A stretch of 64,000 bases of DNA, from NCBI GenBank assembly GCA_003254905.1, contig QANU01028113.1, positions 62,340-126,339 of the forward strand, in the 5' to 3' direction. Below are positions 12,658-24,715 of this stretch, piece after piece. This DNA is from Nissolia schottii. Taxonomy: Eukaryota > Streptophyta > Magnoliopsida > Fabales > Fabaceae. Position 1 is the first letter of the stretch, and each line of letters opens with the position of its first letter. Under the pieces are notes generated by a model. It was not told the origin of the DNA. It ran no database searches and saw only the letters and a program-made list of their open reading frames with translations. Made by a program: the position numbers and the translations under genes.

Positions 12658-13517
12658 TTATACATTTTTACTTTAGATTATTAACCTAATTTATATTAGA
12701 TCAATATCGGAACACAAACAATGATATCAAAATTGACTATATGGTGAACATACATGATGGACATTAAATATGCAGTTCTTTTAAGTGAACACCGGATAAG
12801 GGGCCATGATCTTGAATGGTCAAAAAGCCACAAAGTGTTTTTCAGCAGCATGAAGGTAGTCAAGTAGGGCCAAGACTTGTTCCACCTCGATGCACACCCT
12901 TCAACACAATGATCACATCAAACGGGCCTAGCCAAAAGCTATTCATTTGAGTAGTAGAGTATGCATTTGTTGTTTTGTAATGAGTCTATGACAAAACGTA
13001 TTAGTGTAATTTTGAAGCAGAACTCTCCGGTGATGTATAAACAGAGTAGTCTATCCAATGAGCAAGTACATATGTGATGTCATGTTAGATTTCAGTTGGT
13101 AAGTTGTAATTTCAGTCCGTGCTTTATGTGAAATGCAGAATACATGAATTGCCAAGCAAAGAATAGCATTATAATAATATATCTTATGTCAAATGGGTAA
13201 ATTCCCATTTTAAATTGATGCTGATTTTTTGAATTGTCTTATTAACAGTTGTATAATGATTCAAAATCAACGGTCAATAGATATATACATACAAGTCTGG
13301 CACTAGGTATAAAGTGAGCTCATTTTCTTATTACTTCTTATTTTAATGGCAATGTCGAAAAAGTTGGGATTGAGATATCTAGCTGCTCGTCTTAGCGTTT
13401 GTTTTTACTGGGTTCTTTCTTTGTTTGTTGTTGTTGTTGTTGTTTTTTTTCTTTTTCCTTGACTACTTTATTCTTTTTTGCTCCTCATTAGGTTGGTTTG
13501 ATCCGGTCATTCTATAA

Positions 13518-13564
<47 letters not shown>

Positions 13565-13869
13565 AGTCTTATGATACAACCATACCCTTTAGGAAGGAAT
13601 AAATTGCTTTCAAGAGTTCTGAAAGGGGCATTCATTTTGTGCTTTGAAGTTTTAAGGGATGTTGAATTAACATTGATATTCATGTGTATTACATACAGAG
13701 AACCATAAAAGAAAATATAGGCATTTATCGACACAGAGTTTACACACTCTAGTCACGTCACTACCTTACTCAAACAGGTTATTCATGGTAAATATCATGT
13801 CTCTCTCATATTGTTGTAACTTTTTTGCTGCTTTGGCTCGAACCATTATAAAAGTATATTCTACATGCT
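12658..13869. other. Intergenic DNA downstream of the proton pump-interactor-like gene
   Basis: No coding signal was seen. A (TTG)n run lies near 13421-13442 and a compound (TA)n(GA)n microsatellite at about 13515-13564. The final part is the 3' flank and probable 3' untranslated region of the minus-strand gene ending at 13870. Confidence 0.55.
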
Positions 13870-16606
13870 CTATTGAATCAGTCTCTTACGCCCGTCTCTG
13901 CTTAGTTGCCTCCTCTCAAGTGATTTCAGAACCTTCTTCTCATAATCTTCTCGGAAAGCTTTGTTAGTGTTCCACTTTAACATAAATTTGCCAACCTAGC
14001 AACACAGTTATTTTATGAATGAGCAATACAGTTATGAACTGTGAAATAACATATTGAGAAGGAGGTTATAAACTAGCAACCTCGGAACGCGACAATTCAT
14101 CAAGCGCTGCTGCATCTTTCTCTTCAGCCTGTTGATGGACTTTGTCTATGATTGAACGATATTTGTAATAGTGGCTAATCTGAAATTTATGAGATGAAAT
14201 GTAAAACTGTATTCAATAAATTTCTGCAAGTTTATATTTATGAACAACTCCAACAAAGCAAAAGTTTTCATTCAAAATATAAACTTCAATTTGGTGTTTC
14301 ATTAATCTAGCTAAGAGTTTTTTTTTGTATAAAAGATTGATTTTGATACGTTGCGTGATAGAATTTCTAATTGATGAGAATGAATTTTTAATTGTATTGA
14401 ATGAAGGCATGAAGCCTTATATATGAGAGTTACATGGTTGCTTGGGGTGCAAGTTAACTAACTTGCCATGTGCTTAACTAACTAATTCAAGTGTAACTAA
14501 TTTACCTAACTTAATTAATTCTATACTTAGCTATGTAAGTTAGGAATCATCCAAAGATCATTACTTTGGATGATCATTATCATCTAATATTACAAGTAGC
14601 ATAAACTATAAAGTACTTTACATTGTAAACCAATGATAACTTTTATATGACTTTTGAGGTAGTTATGAAAAGAGTGAAACTCTTTCTAAACAAACTCCTT
14701 GTAAGTAATACTAGTTCTCTACTTATAGTAATGTAGAATTGAGACTTTGTTCTTAGAGTTGTCAACGTGGTCAAATTTATCCCTATTTTATAGAAATAAT
14801 CATATTAGTCCTTGACATTGCCAAAAGTCGATAAAATTTATCCTTGAGAGGAACTAATTTAACCGATGTTGAAAGACTAACTTGACCAATGTTAACAACT
14901 CCAAAGATGGCTTTGAAGGTTTATTTCAAGACTATGGATTGCTTTTCGCCTAATCATTGTATGTATTGAATGGAGAAATTGTGCACTGAAACTAAAACAA
15001 GGCCTTATCCTACTAGGTGGGATCGACTACATGGATCCGACACCATTATTTTGTCATAGAATATGGTCAAACTCAGAAATTATGTGGATTACAAAGTCAT
15101 ATCGGCAATATTATAAGAGATTAAAGGCATAGATTGTGTCAATCAAACATCATACCTCCTCATCATACATATTTCTCAATTTGAAAATGGATTGATATGC
15201 TTCACCCTTTTTTCGGTGCTTCTCTGCCAACTTTGTTCTCAAAGAATGTATTTCTTGGTTTATGGCCTCAAGGTCTTTCTCTGAAGGTCTAGTTTTGGTC
15301 CCATCTCCAATATCTCTTCTCCTGTTTTCCAAAGGTTCATCGCAGAAAAACTAACCAGAAAAAATAATCTGTCAGAATTAACATCTTTATGACATGAATT
15401 CGCTGCTTTCAATTTCAAGTATCAAAGCCATAAAGTACCTTGATTTGGTCCTTCAGAGCTTTTTTCAAGGACATGTATCGCGGAATCTTTCCCTTCACAG
15501 AAGAAGCATTACCAGCAGCTTCTTCCCTTTGGTTTCGGAAATGTTCAATTTCTCTCATGAGCTTATGGCAACGATTCTCAAAATAACTCCATCGGATCTG
15601 TTTCGAAGTTTTCGACATTCCAAGAAAACGGTTAAATACACTATTGATGAAGGAATAGAGGTTCATACCTCAATGCTTACAAAAAATTGAAGGAAAAAAT
15701 TTCATGTTCTTAAAATTACAGTTTGCCTAAGCACTTCTAGTGACTGAAATGAAGCAGCATCTCTCTGTTCAGTTTTTATATCCCTCAGAATTCTGTTTTC
15801 CTCTGCCAAACTTTTGCTCCCATGTTGCATCAACACATTCAGATTCTGCACATCGTTGAAGGAACATATGTAGTTAGACCAAAAATAGATTTAATCACAA
15901 TACACTATTAAATGGATTCAGAGGGTGAGACTCAACGCAAGGCTAATAAGTTTGTTCCTTTGTGACCAAAAGGTCAAAGGTCTTAGACTATTAAATGGAT
16001 TTAATTGTTCTTACATGGTTATCAAGCTCTCCAGCGAAGCATGTCTTATGAGATCTTCTCTTTGGTGCATTGCTTACAAAACACAATTCATCGAGAGCCG
16101 TACACAAGTGGTTTAGTATCTTCACCTTCAAGGCGACACGGCTTCGCCATTGTATTTTGCAGTAGTGTAAGCTTTTCAACCTAGTGTCAATGTAGTCCTT
16201 TTCTGACTGTTAACAAAAAAACAGAACAACTTTGAGTTGACTTCTTAATTTCCTTCGATCCAAAAGAAATTTATAGATAAAATTAGGAATTTCTAATTAC
16301 CATTTTGTCTTTGATGATATCAGTGATTCCGCTAATTTCTTGGTTCATTTTCTCGACGGCACTCTCTTCTTTCTTGATTTGAGATATTGAATCCGGTTCT
16401 GTTGGCCAAAGCTTGACAAAATAGAACCGGTGAACTAGTTTGGGAGCATTCCCTGAAATGTCATTGACCTGTGTTCTTCCCTCAAGTTCTGATTCTGATC
16501 CCACCTTCTGCATTTCAAACCCAATACTTGGGGAGAAATCATCCTCTCCTCCACCTTCTAGTGACGAATTTGATGGTGACATTAACATAGTTTCCTTGTC
16601 CTCCAT
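13870..16606 (-). CDS. Proton pump-interactor (PPI)-like protein, 400 aa, seven exons
   Basis: Exons on the minus strand are 16301-16606, 16015-16206, 15720-15845, 15439-15597, 15156-15350, 14081-14179 and 13870-13995. All junctions are phase 0 with GT-AG introns and the joined frame is open to a TAG at 13870-13872. The protein is lysine/glutamate-rich and mostly coiled-coil. Family marks are [10 protein letters not shown] at residues about 60-69, [13 protein letters not shown] opening exon 2, [16 protein letters not shown] in exon 4, [18 protein letters not shown] in exon 6, and [20 protein letters not shown] in exon 7. PPI1 of Arabidopsis binds the regulatory C-terminus of plasma-membrane H+-ATPase and is about 600 aa, with a long second coil and a C-terminal membrane anchor. 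This protein stops soon after the WNTNKAFR block, so it lacks that tail and would be soluble if expressed. It may be a short family form or a truncated copy. The start is the first ATG of the acidic N-terminus. Confidence 0.85.
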
Positions 16607-16926
16607 AATGTTATGTTCCCTGTTTCATTTTGAGGTCATATAAGGGATGTTATATCACTGAATTTTTAAGCAGACATGATAGGGAGAGTTAATGAAAATT
16701 CAACATTACACGGAAATACTCACTCTAGTTAAGGTGATTAGGCACTTACTTGAGAGGACTTCCAATGGATAAATGAAATTGAGTCCCAAGAGCAACGAAT
16801 TAATATCTTATGGATACAAAAGTTACTCCAAGGTGCTTAATATTTTAAGTAGCCACATATTGATATGTTCAAGCTCTTGCACCCCACGCCAAGAAAGTCA
16901 ACATCTCCAATATATTATTTTTCTTA

Positions 16927-17220
16927 NNNNNNNNNNNNNNNNNNNNNNNNNNNNNNNNNNNNNNNNNNNNNNNNNNNNNNNNNNNNNNNNNNNNNNNNNN
17001 NNNNNNNNNNNNNNNNNNNNNNNNNNNNNNNNNNNNNNNNNNNNNNNNNNNNNNNNNNNNNNNNNNNNNNNNNNNNNNNNNNNNNNNNNNNNNNNNNNNN
17101 NNNNNNNNNNNNNNNNNNNNNNNNNNNNNNNNNNNNNNNNNNNNNNNNNNNNNNNNNNNNNNNNNNNNNNNNNNNNNNNNNNNNNNNNNNNNNNNNNNNN
17201 NNNNNNNNNNNNNNNNNNNN

Positions 17221-17260
<40 letters not shown>
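16927..17260. other. Assembly gap (294 N) followed by (AT)n
   Basis: Ns run from 16927 to 17220, followed by about 40 bp of AT dinucleotides. The gap lies between the 5' end of the PPI-like gene and the 3' end of the bHLH gene. Frames drawn through it are artefacts. Confidence 0.95.
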
Positions 17261-17263
<3 letters not shown>

Positions 17264-17354
17264 TCAGTTTTATTCTTACAGATCAAAAGGCCTTATCACT
17301 CTTAAAAAATTCTGTAACAAAGCTGCGGAAGAAGTAAGTACTTGTCTGCTTCTT

Positions 17355-18214
17355 TTACAAAGGATTTGGAAAACCCTCGCTTAATGAAAGATCCGGAAGC
17401 TCCCAAGTCTCGGTATCAATTTCGAAATCCCACAACCCTGCCTCTATTTCCACGTCACTCACGGATCCGTTCACAAACCTTTTCAATCTTTCGCTTACTT
17501 TGGTAGCTCCGAATTCATAGGAAGACGGCTGAATCTGCAACATTAAAAGTAGAGATTCGTAATGTTTTGTCATAATAATGTAAGTGTTAGAATATATAAC
17601 ACTGACATGACTAGTGACCTAATTTAATACACATACCTTGGCGTGCACAACGTTGATCATTGTATCTCCAACCAGTGAAGAATTGGCACTGATGACATCA
17701 ATGCTCTCCTCATGAAGTATGCGAATAATTTCAATGAACAAGAACTGGTTATCCAACCCACACGTCAAGACCACTTCTAGCGATGAACCCGTTTCACGGA
17801 CCTCGAGTTTCGGACCACAACTGCAACCACTACGATCTCTCTTCCTTGACCTTACTAATAAGCTCTCTTTCTTCTCCTTGGTCATCTTCACCTTTGCCTC
17901 TAGGCTCTTGATGTAGTTTATGGCCTCGTCTACTTGATCAGGCAGTGGTAACACTTCCTACGTTACATTAATAAAATATCATGCATTGATTCCGATGACT
18001 CGAGTCAAATTAATTGACCAAATACATTTATTTAAGAATGGAGAGATAGATATATACATACCCTGGAGTCATAGTTAGGGAGAAGAGAGTATAGTTTGGA
18101 ACAGAGGACCTTCATCTGGTTTCTCCTGTTTCTCTCTATGATCCTCCTTTCCACTTTGGTTGAAGGAGAAGGTTGATGATCACTAATTCCCTGCTGATTA
18201 TGATTACGATCCAT
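17355..18214 (-). CDS. bHLH transcription factor (bHLH162-like), 217 aa
   Basis: Exons are 18062-18214, 17637-17957 and 17355-17534, all phase 0 with GT-AG introns of about 100 bp, and the joined frame ends at TAA 17355-17357. Residues about 19-75 form the bHLH: basic region KVERRIIERNRRNQMK, helix 1 LCSKLYSLLP, the loop at the exon 1/2 junction, and helix 2 LPDQVDEAINYIKSLEAKV. The E and R residues that contact E-box DNA are present (IERNRR), but the usual preceding His is Ile. Residues about 110-160 (LEVVLTCGLDNQFLF to VVHAK) look like the ACT-like region of plant bHLH proteins. The acidic C-terminus is rich in W, D and E. It is expected to act in the nucleus as a dimer. It is paralogous to the gene at 49846-53828. 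Assignment to the bHLH162 branch rests on the basic region and small size. Confidence 0.88.
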
Positions 18215-18284
18215 AATGGATAGGTGCGAATTTCAAAGTTGTGCCTATACTTTCGACCAACTTGATTGAATTATTACCTTCTGA

Positions 18285-18291
18285 ATATATA
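18285..18291 (-). promoter_or_regulatory. TATA box of bHLH gene A
   Basis: On the minus strand ctatatattc lies about 70 bp upstream of the ATG at 18214. This would give a short 5' untranslated region of about 40 bp. Confidence 0.4.
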
Positions 18292-19094
18292 GATGCTTTG
18301 GTTGATTGTATGTTTATATGTGTGCATAATAAATAATAATATATGTAGTACGACGATTTAACAAGTGCAATGGTGATGTAATTGGTGATGCTAAAAAGCA
18401 AGTGCGAAAGTGAGACTAAAATGTGAACGTCACTTGGAGACGTCACATATTTTCAATGTGCATGATGCTGAATTGCTGATGCTTACTGATCTGCGGGCGA
18501 GGTTTGAACATTCAAGTTCACACCCGTGCAATTAAGGTCATGTTTTAGATTCACCCAATTCTTTGAAATAATATAATTATATAAAAGTTATTTTTTTAGA
18601 TAATTCGTAGTAAGTTATAAAATATTATATTTTAATTAATATATTTTATGAACTATAATTTTATTTTTATATTAACGCTATTTAGCCCGACCAGTTGTCA
18701 AGATTTTGTTGTCGGGTTAGAGTTTGAAAAATTGACCCATAAAAAGAAAAATCAGACCAAATCTAAATTCGGTCTAACCGGAACCCAACCCAGCTACGTG
18801 CATTCGTTATGTTGTTTAGGTCACTATCTAGTCAAATGGCCACGTACGCCACTTTTTACATCTAAGTAAGATTGGAGTGAGTGCATACTTTCAACCACAA
18901 TAATCATGCGCTTTTGTGACAGGCGGCCTTAAAAGTGTAAAAGCTATAATGAGTCATCTAATTCACATTCAAGCACGTTTTCTAATTTAATTATTATGTC
19001 TTAAATGCAATGAAGTGTACGCTTAGTTTATTTTGCCATAGTTATACGTTCATACGAAGGGATCCCACAAAATCAAATATAAGAGTTACTATAA
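18292..19094. other. Promoter-side intergenic DNA of bHLH gene A
   Basis: No gene is recognised. The sequence is AT-rich, and the frame at 18648-18869 has no domain. Regulatory sites are likely but none can be named with confidence. Confidence 0.5.
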
Positions 19095-22000
19095 GGGAAA
19101 TATTTACTTTAGTTTTTGAAAATGTAAGTGTGAGTCACTATCGTTTCTAAATTTTAAAATGAGTCACTTTTGTTCCTATATGTGTAGATTGTAAATCATG
19201 TTCGTCTCTCAAGTCATTTCCATTTGCCTGATATCAAATTTTTACTTGCATGTCACCTTGAGTGCCATGTAGGCACTTGCGTCACATCTAATCTATCATG
19301 GGTGAATATGAGTTTAAATTGGTCTCTGAAATTGTTTTAAAATATTCAAATTGGTCCCCTAACAACAAAACCCTAAATACATAATCTCTCTCTCACACAC
19401 ATTTTTGCAGGCCTTCTTCTCTTATCTCTCTTCTCTTTCTCCTTTTGTCGTCCACCGTTGGCGACCTTCTGTTGTCCACTGCCGCTGACCTTCTGCCACC
19501 ATCATCCATGCCATCCACCCCAAAATTTTATCTCCTCCTTTTCTCTCCTTGCCTCCACCTCCACTCCTCAACCTTGCCCGCATCTGGATCAACAACAGTG
19601 GGTGGTTGCTAGCCGTGCCCAGATCAAAAACTTCTTATCCAGCTCTATTCCACAACCTCTTTATGTTCTCCTAGTGCTTAAACTTTGTGTTAACCTCCAC
19701 CTCCATGTCCAACATTGCCTCAACCTTTACATTTGAAAAAAAAATCCTTTCAGGCATTTTCTTCTACTCCCATTCTCCATTTACAAATCTGGAAATACTG
19801 AGTTTTCGAGTTGAATTGTGTAGATCTAAACCCAAGTTGATGGTGAATTTATGTTGTTGATGATGAAGGTGGATGAAATTTTTGGATTTCTAGATTTTGG
19901 GTTTTGGTTGCAGTGGATGGCGGGTGGCGGCGGCGTCGGGGGGAAAAGACGACGTAATGGTGGTGCCCCGATGCCCCATCCCGATGACACTGAGTGTGAT
20001 CACCCATAGTCTTCATAAGTAAAAAAAAAAAAAAAGAAAAAGGGAAAGCCGATGCACTACAATGGCATTGCGTGTTGGGCACACTACAGCACTCAGGGAG
20101 CATTGTTGCGACGAAGGAATTAGTCCCACATCAGATGCATCATTAGAAGAAGATCTCATTCTCGTCCTACATATAAAAGCTTCCCGTGAGTATTTAGACT
20201 TGCTAATTCACTCAAGAGATTGAAAGGTCTCACTTTTGTGAGACTTTTTACTCTAGTTATTTTTATTTCTTTTCTCCCTCTCATTTTTCATTAGTGAGGA
20301 AGCAGTGCCTTCACGTGGGGTGTCAGGAGCTCACAGCTTAGTGCTCCTTAGCGGTCAACCATTTTAAGGTAAGTGACTTTTTCATAGTCTATTTTGAAGA
20401 TGATGTCGGGTATGTCAGTTACAGAGTATGATGAGCAGTTTATGTACTGTCTCAAACGGCGTCTAGTCTTATTCTGGTGCAGGCATCAAAGGTCAATTGT
20501 TTGGTCAAAGGGTTAACCACAGAGTATTGCATCAGTCTATCAGTGCACATGAACACCATGTCATATGGAGAGGTTATGGATGTTACACTTCATGTTGAGA
20601 CCAGCTTGACCGAGGGAAGTAGAGTTCCCCCATCTGGGAAGAAGACTAAGTTGTAGGGCTCTTCCTCCGGCAGTTTCAGGAGTAAGGAACAGTATAGTCA
20701 GCAGGGACCGTTGTGGGGAAGGGATGCCTCCTCGAAGTCTGTTCCTATGCGTCTGCCAGTAACTTAGTCATAGTCGAGGGTCAGTCAGTAATGTAGTAGA
20801 CAGAACTTGGGAAAGACCAGGGCCGTGGTTCCAGACTTATGGTAAGCCACAGTCTAGGGTATGGAAGAAGGGTACCGAGGCATGCTATAGTAGTGGGGCT
20901 AACGATCACTTCAAGAGGGATTGTTCGCGCCTTGTTGGAGAGTCCAATCAGTGGTTAGTACAACCAAAAGCATCAGCTCAAACGTATCGGCCAACAACCA
21001 CTAATAGGAATAGCGGTGGCAGAGGTTCCAGAGCAAACCAAGGCATTAGAGGCATCCCGCATCTCTATTGCTTGACTCGTCAGAACGAGCATCCAGTGAA
21101 CGACACACTGTTAGGTATATCTCAGTCACATATTCCATGTCAGCCTTCCTCGTGCCAATTGTATGTCATATGTGCTTGTGTACGCCCATGTATGTTTATA
21201 TGCCAGTATGTTATGATTTCATGCCTGTCCATCTCAGTCATGTGCACCCATGTTTTTCCACGATGTTAGAGTCACATGACATTGGAGACCAAACGCCTTA
21301 AGGGGGAAGATTGTGATGACCCATAGTCTTCATAGGACAAAAAAAAAAAAAAGGAAAACCGGCGTACTGCAGCGGCGCGGGAATTAGTCCCACATCAGAT
21401 GCATCATTAGAAAGAGGCATCATTATCCCCCTATATATAGAAGTTTCCCATGAATGTTTAGACTTGCTAATTTAGTCAAGAGCTTGAAAGGTCCCACCTT
21501 TGTGAGACTTTTTGCTTTATTTATTTTTGTTTCTTTTCTCCCTCTCGTTTTCCGTTCGTAAGAAAATAGCGTCTCCACGTAGGGTGTTAGGAGCTCCCAG
21601 CTTAGTGTTTCTTAGCAGTCAATTATTTTGAGGTGAGTGGCTTTCTTTACGATCTATTTTACACCATATATTTATTTTAAAAGTTATTTATTTATTTTTA
21701 GAATTATTTTATTTATGCATGTTTACAAAATCCTAGGAGGTGGAATTTAATATTTTATTTTAAATAATTATGTAATTAGTTATGATTATTATTTAGAAAA
21801 TTTCTTATTTAAGAAAATAATGATTTATCTTAGAAACCTTCTTTATTTATGAAAGTAGCTATTTATGAAATATTTACGAAGCTATTTTAGGAAGTCAAGA
21901 AACTATTTTAGAACCACATGAGACCACACGTTTTATTGCATTAAATAAGTCATGTTGCGTGCATATGATTAGTATTAAGTGATATAAATGTTCACATGTG

Positions 22001-23794
22001 TACAATTGTTTGATTAGACTTAGTAGAAACCTTTAACAAAAGATTATGGTTAAGGAAAGATTCTGCGGGGAGAAGGTTTCTATTAAGGAAAGGTTCTGGC
22101 TCGAACAAGACTTGGTATTCAAGCTGTCTATTGTGACGCACCTCTCTTACTTGGGAACCTCCCTAAGCATGAGATCTTAGTCTACCTATATTTTTTCAAG
22201 ATAAAACATTTAATAATATTAAGTCATGTAAATGCTATCAGTATCAGATAAAGGATTATGTTATTATGATCATGTTATGTTATGTTATGTATTTAAACTA
22301 CTTTCATGGAAGTTATATCTAGGATAAAATTGTAAGTTAGAGACAGTCTACATTGACCCTTGGTACCATCATAGTAAGAATTATGATTAACTATCAGCGA
22401 TCTGTGGACTTGGATAACGTATTCCCAGCCATCGTAGCCTAGATACTTGTGTAGTGTATTAGAACTAACTATCAGGGATCTATGGACTCAAATAGTTCAT
22501 CCCCAACTATCGCGGCCTAGATACTTGGACAGTGTGTCATAAGCAAGACCGTAATGCTCGGGAACCGTCTATCTAGATGTCCTTCTTATTTAATGATTAT
22601 GCTTTGAGTAAAGATTACGTTTTTATTATGCAGTACCACTATTATAAATGTTTTATGCTTGTTATATATTATATATTGCATTTCAGGTCATGGTTATGAA
22701 GTGTCTCATGTCGTCGTAGGGTTTGTCATTCACTGAGCGATGACTTACCCCTCATCAACCTTTTTCAGATATCGTTGACAAAGACACACCGCTCGTTTCG
22801 TATATCTCAACAATTTGGACTCTTGGTGAGTTTTACGTTGTCGTGAAGTATTCTTCTGTTACTTCAGTCATTAGGATAATTTATATTCATGTCAGTCTAT
22901 AAAGTGCTCCACTGGACTATAAGCAGGGTGTAGCGTATTTGGATTATATAAAATGGCTCTTGTAAAGGATTTCACTTTATTATATTACGACATTTAGTTT
23001 TATTTAAAAAGGTTTCCTCTTTATTTATTTATAAAAGCTGTGAGTTTTTTTCATGATTAACACATTAGGAGGTTTTCGTAAGGAAACTAGTTCCTTGCAT
23101 GCCGGTGGCGATTTCTGGGGTCTTCACTGTGACGATGGAGTGGTGGTGGATAACAGAGACTGAAACTGTAGAAAGAGAGGGAGTAGGAGAAAGAAAGAAG
23201 GAAAAAAAATCCATTCTTAGTTTGTTAAGCTCTGAAATTTTAAGTGTTGATTTGTATGGGTTGTTGTTGTGATTGTTGTGGTTGAAAATTTTTCTAGATT
23301 TTTTCTTATACAATTTTCATCAAGTTCCTTCAATTTTTTGGGATTTTTTTTGGGTTTTTTGTTTGTTCTTTGACAATGGCGGTGGTCTCAAAATTGGGGT
23401 GTGGCGATTGGGTGGTGCTTTGCAGTGGTGGTCGGAGTGGTTGTTGGAGGAAGTGGAGTGGCACCGACGTTGGTGGCCATAGAGGGGATGGAGCATTGGT
23501 GTTGTGGTTTGTGGAGGGATGGTGGGCGCAGAAGGAAGTGAAGAAGGGAGATAAGAAGAATTATTTGAGAGAGAGGAAGGTTAATGACTAATTAACAATT
23601 TCTTTGTTAAATAGTCCTTTTAACTAAACAATATCGTTTTAATAGGTGTCATGAAGGATGTCAATGTGGAACTTAACACGACATATTAGCAACACTGTAA
23701 CGGATTTTTGATTAAATTGATTAACAATCTACACTTTCAAGGACGAAAGCAACTTACCCTTACACTTTCAAGGACTACAGCAAGCATTTCCCCC
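19095..23794. mobile_element. Long Mutator-like inverted-repeat element hosting an LTR fossil
   Basis: The left end gggaaatatttactttag, with gaaaatgtaagtgtgagtca further in, is mirrored by the right end at about 23755-23794 (reverse complement begins ggggaaatgcttgctgtagt). The imperfect inverted ends are about 45 bp. Inside are GC-rich, UTR-like stretches: about 19380-19960, starting with CT-rich sequence, and about 23090-23560, rich in ggtggtgg. These two halves are separated by the retroelement at 19995-23126. No transposase is seen. The GC-rich core could be a captured gene fragment, as in Pack-MULEs, but no gene of origin is recognised. Confidence 0.5.
19995..23126 (+). mobile_element. 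Broken Tekay/Del-like Ty3 LTR retroelement
   Basis: LTR copies starting tgtgat(g/c)acccatagtc lie at 19995 and at 21312-23126. The first is only partly preserved (shared to about 20390). The second runs about 1.8 kb and includes a tandem pair of about 70-bp units at 22391-22540. Between them lies gag-derived sequence with a zinc-knuckle-like stretch near 20880-20930, and a polypurine tract agggggaaga at 21301-21310 just before the 3' LTR. No reverse transcriptase or integrase was recognised. Flanks ctgag (19990-19994) and ctgtg (23127-23131) may be a worn target duplication. The element is broken with many breaks, and diverged LTRs suggest it is old. Confidence 0.65.
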
Positions 23795-23867
23795 ATTTTT
23801 TGGTGAAGAAGTTACTATGCATTAGTTGAACAAAATGTTGATTTGAGTTCTTCGGTTAAAAGCTAAG

Positions 23868-24335
23868 AAGCGCTGACACCGATACGGGACATGACACGAC
23901 ACGCGACACACTAATTTTAAAATTTTACAAGACACAGAAACGACATATATAGGTATAAAGTTAAATATTTATAATAATATCATAATATTTTCATTGATAT
24001 CAAACTACTAACTTTTAATACATTCCAAATCCCTTTCAAAATATATGGAACATTCAAAATATTTTTATATGTCAATACTTGCTAATTTTCTAAAGGTACA
24101 TATTATTATAAATTATTTAGTATTTAAAATTTTTACTCAAACATGGCACAAAGATGGGTCAAAAAAGTTTCAAATATAACTCAAACACGTTTGAACACGA
24201 TTAATTATGAATTTTTTATTTGGACACTTTCGAGCACGTGCAACACATGTGTCAGATAAGTGTCTTTGTGTATTAATGTGTGTCGTGTGTCGGACACAAG
24301 GACACACCAATGAAAGGTTGTGCTTCCTAGGTTAG
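23868..24335. repeat. Inverted-repeat element with GACACGACAC ends
   Basis: The left part gacacgacacgcgacacac near 23898 is mirrored near 24275-24300 by gtgtgtcgtgtgtcggac. The outer parts ctaagaagc (about 23862) and gcttcctaggttag (about 24325) are loosely inverted. The AT-rich core has no coding potential. This is probably a MITE or foldback element; the exact ends were not fixed. Confidence 0.4.
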
Positions 24336-24715
24336 AAGGGAAATTATATGATATACATTTCTAGTGGTGTTTTGACCTGGCATTTCAAGTGGAGTTGGGT
24401 CTTTTTTTTGGGGGGCGGTTATTTGACATGACCCTACCCAATGGGTTTTGAGTCGATCGGGGTCATGGGATGGTTATTTATTTATTTATTTGAAAAGATT
24501 TGTTTTAAAACAAATATTTTTGAAACTATATATTTTTATAATAAAAGATCAATTTTTATTAAAGAAATAACATTAATTAATTATATAATAATAATTAAAA
24601 TAATAATAATAATAATATAGTGTTGGGTCAGCTCAATTTTATAGACCACACACACCACCCGACTTGACTACTAGCTGGCCGTTGGGTTTGCAGGTCAAAT
24701 AACTACATATTGCAG

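Noticed and set aside
16773-17384. Open frames through the second N block on both strands
   Set aside because: They are produced by Ns and the AT repeat and show no domain.
22729-22740. ctgag as the right-hand target duplication of the LTR element starting at 19995
   Set aside because: LTR homology with the copy at 62151-63705 continues past this point, so the match is probably chance; the boundary near 23126 is preferred.
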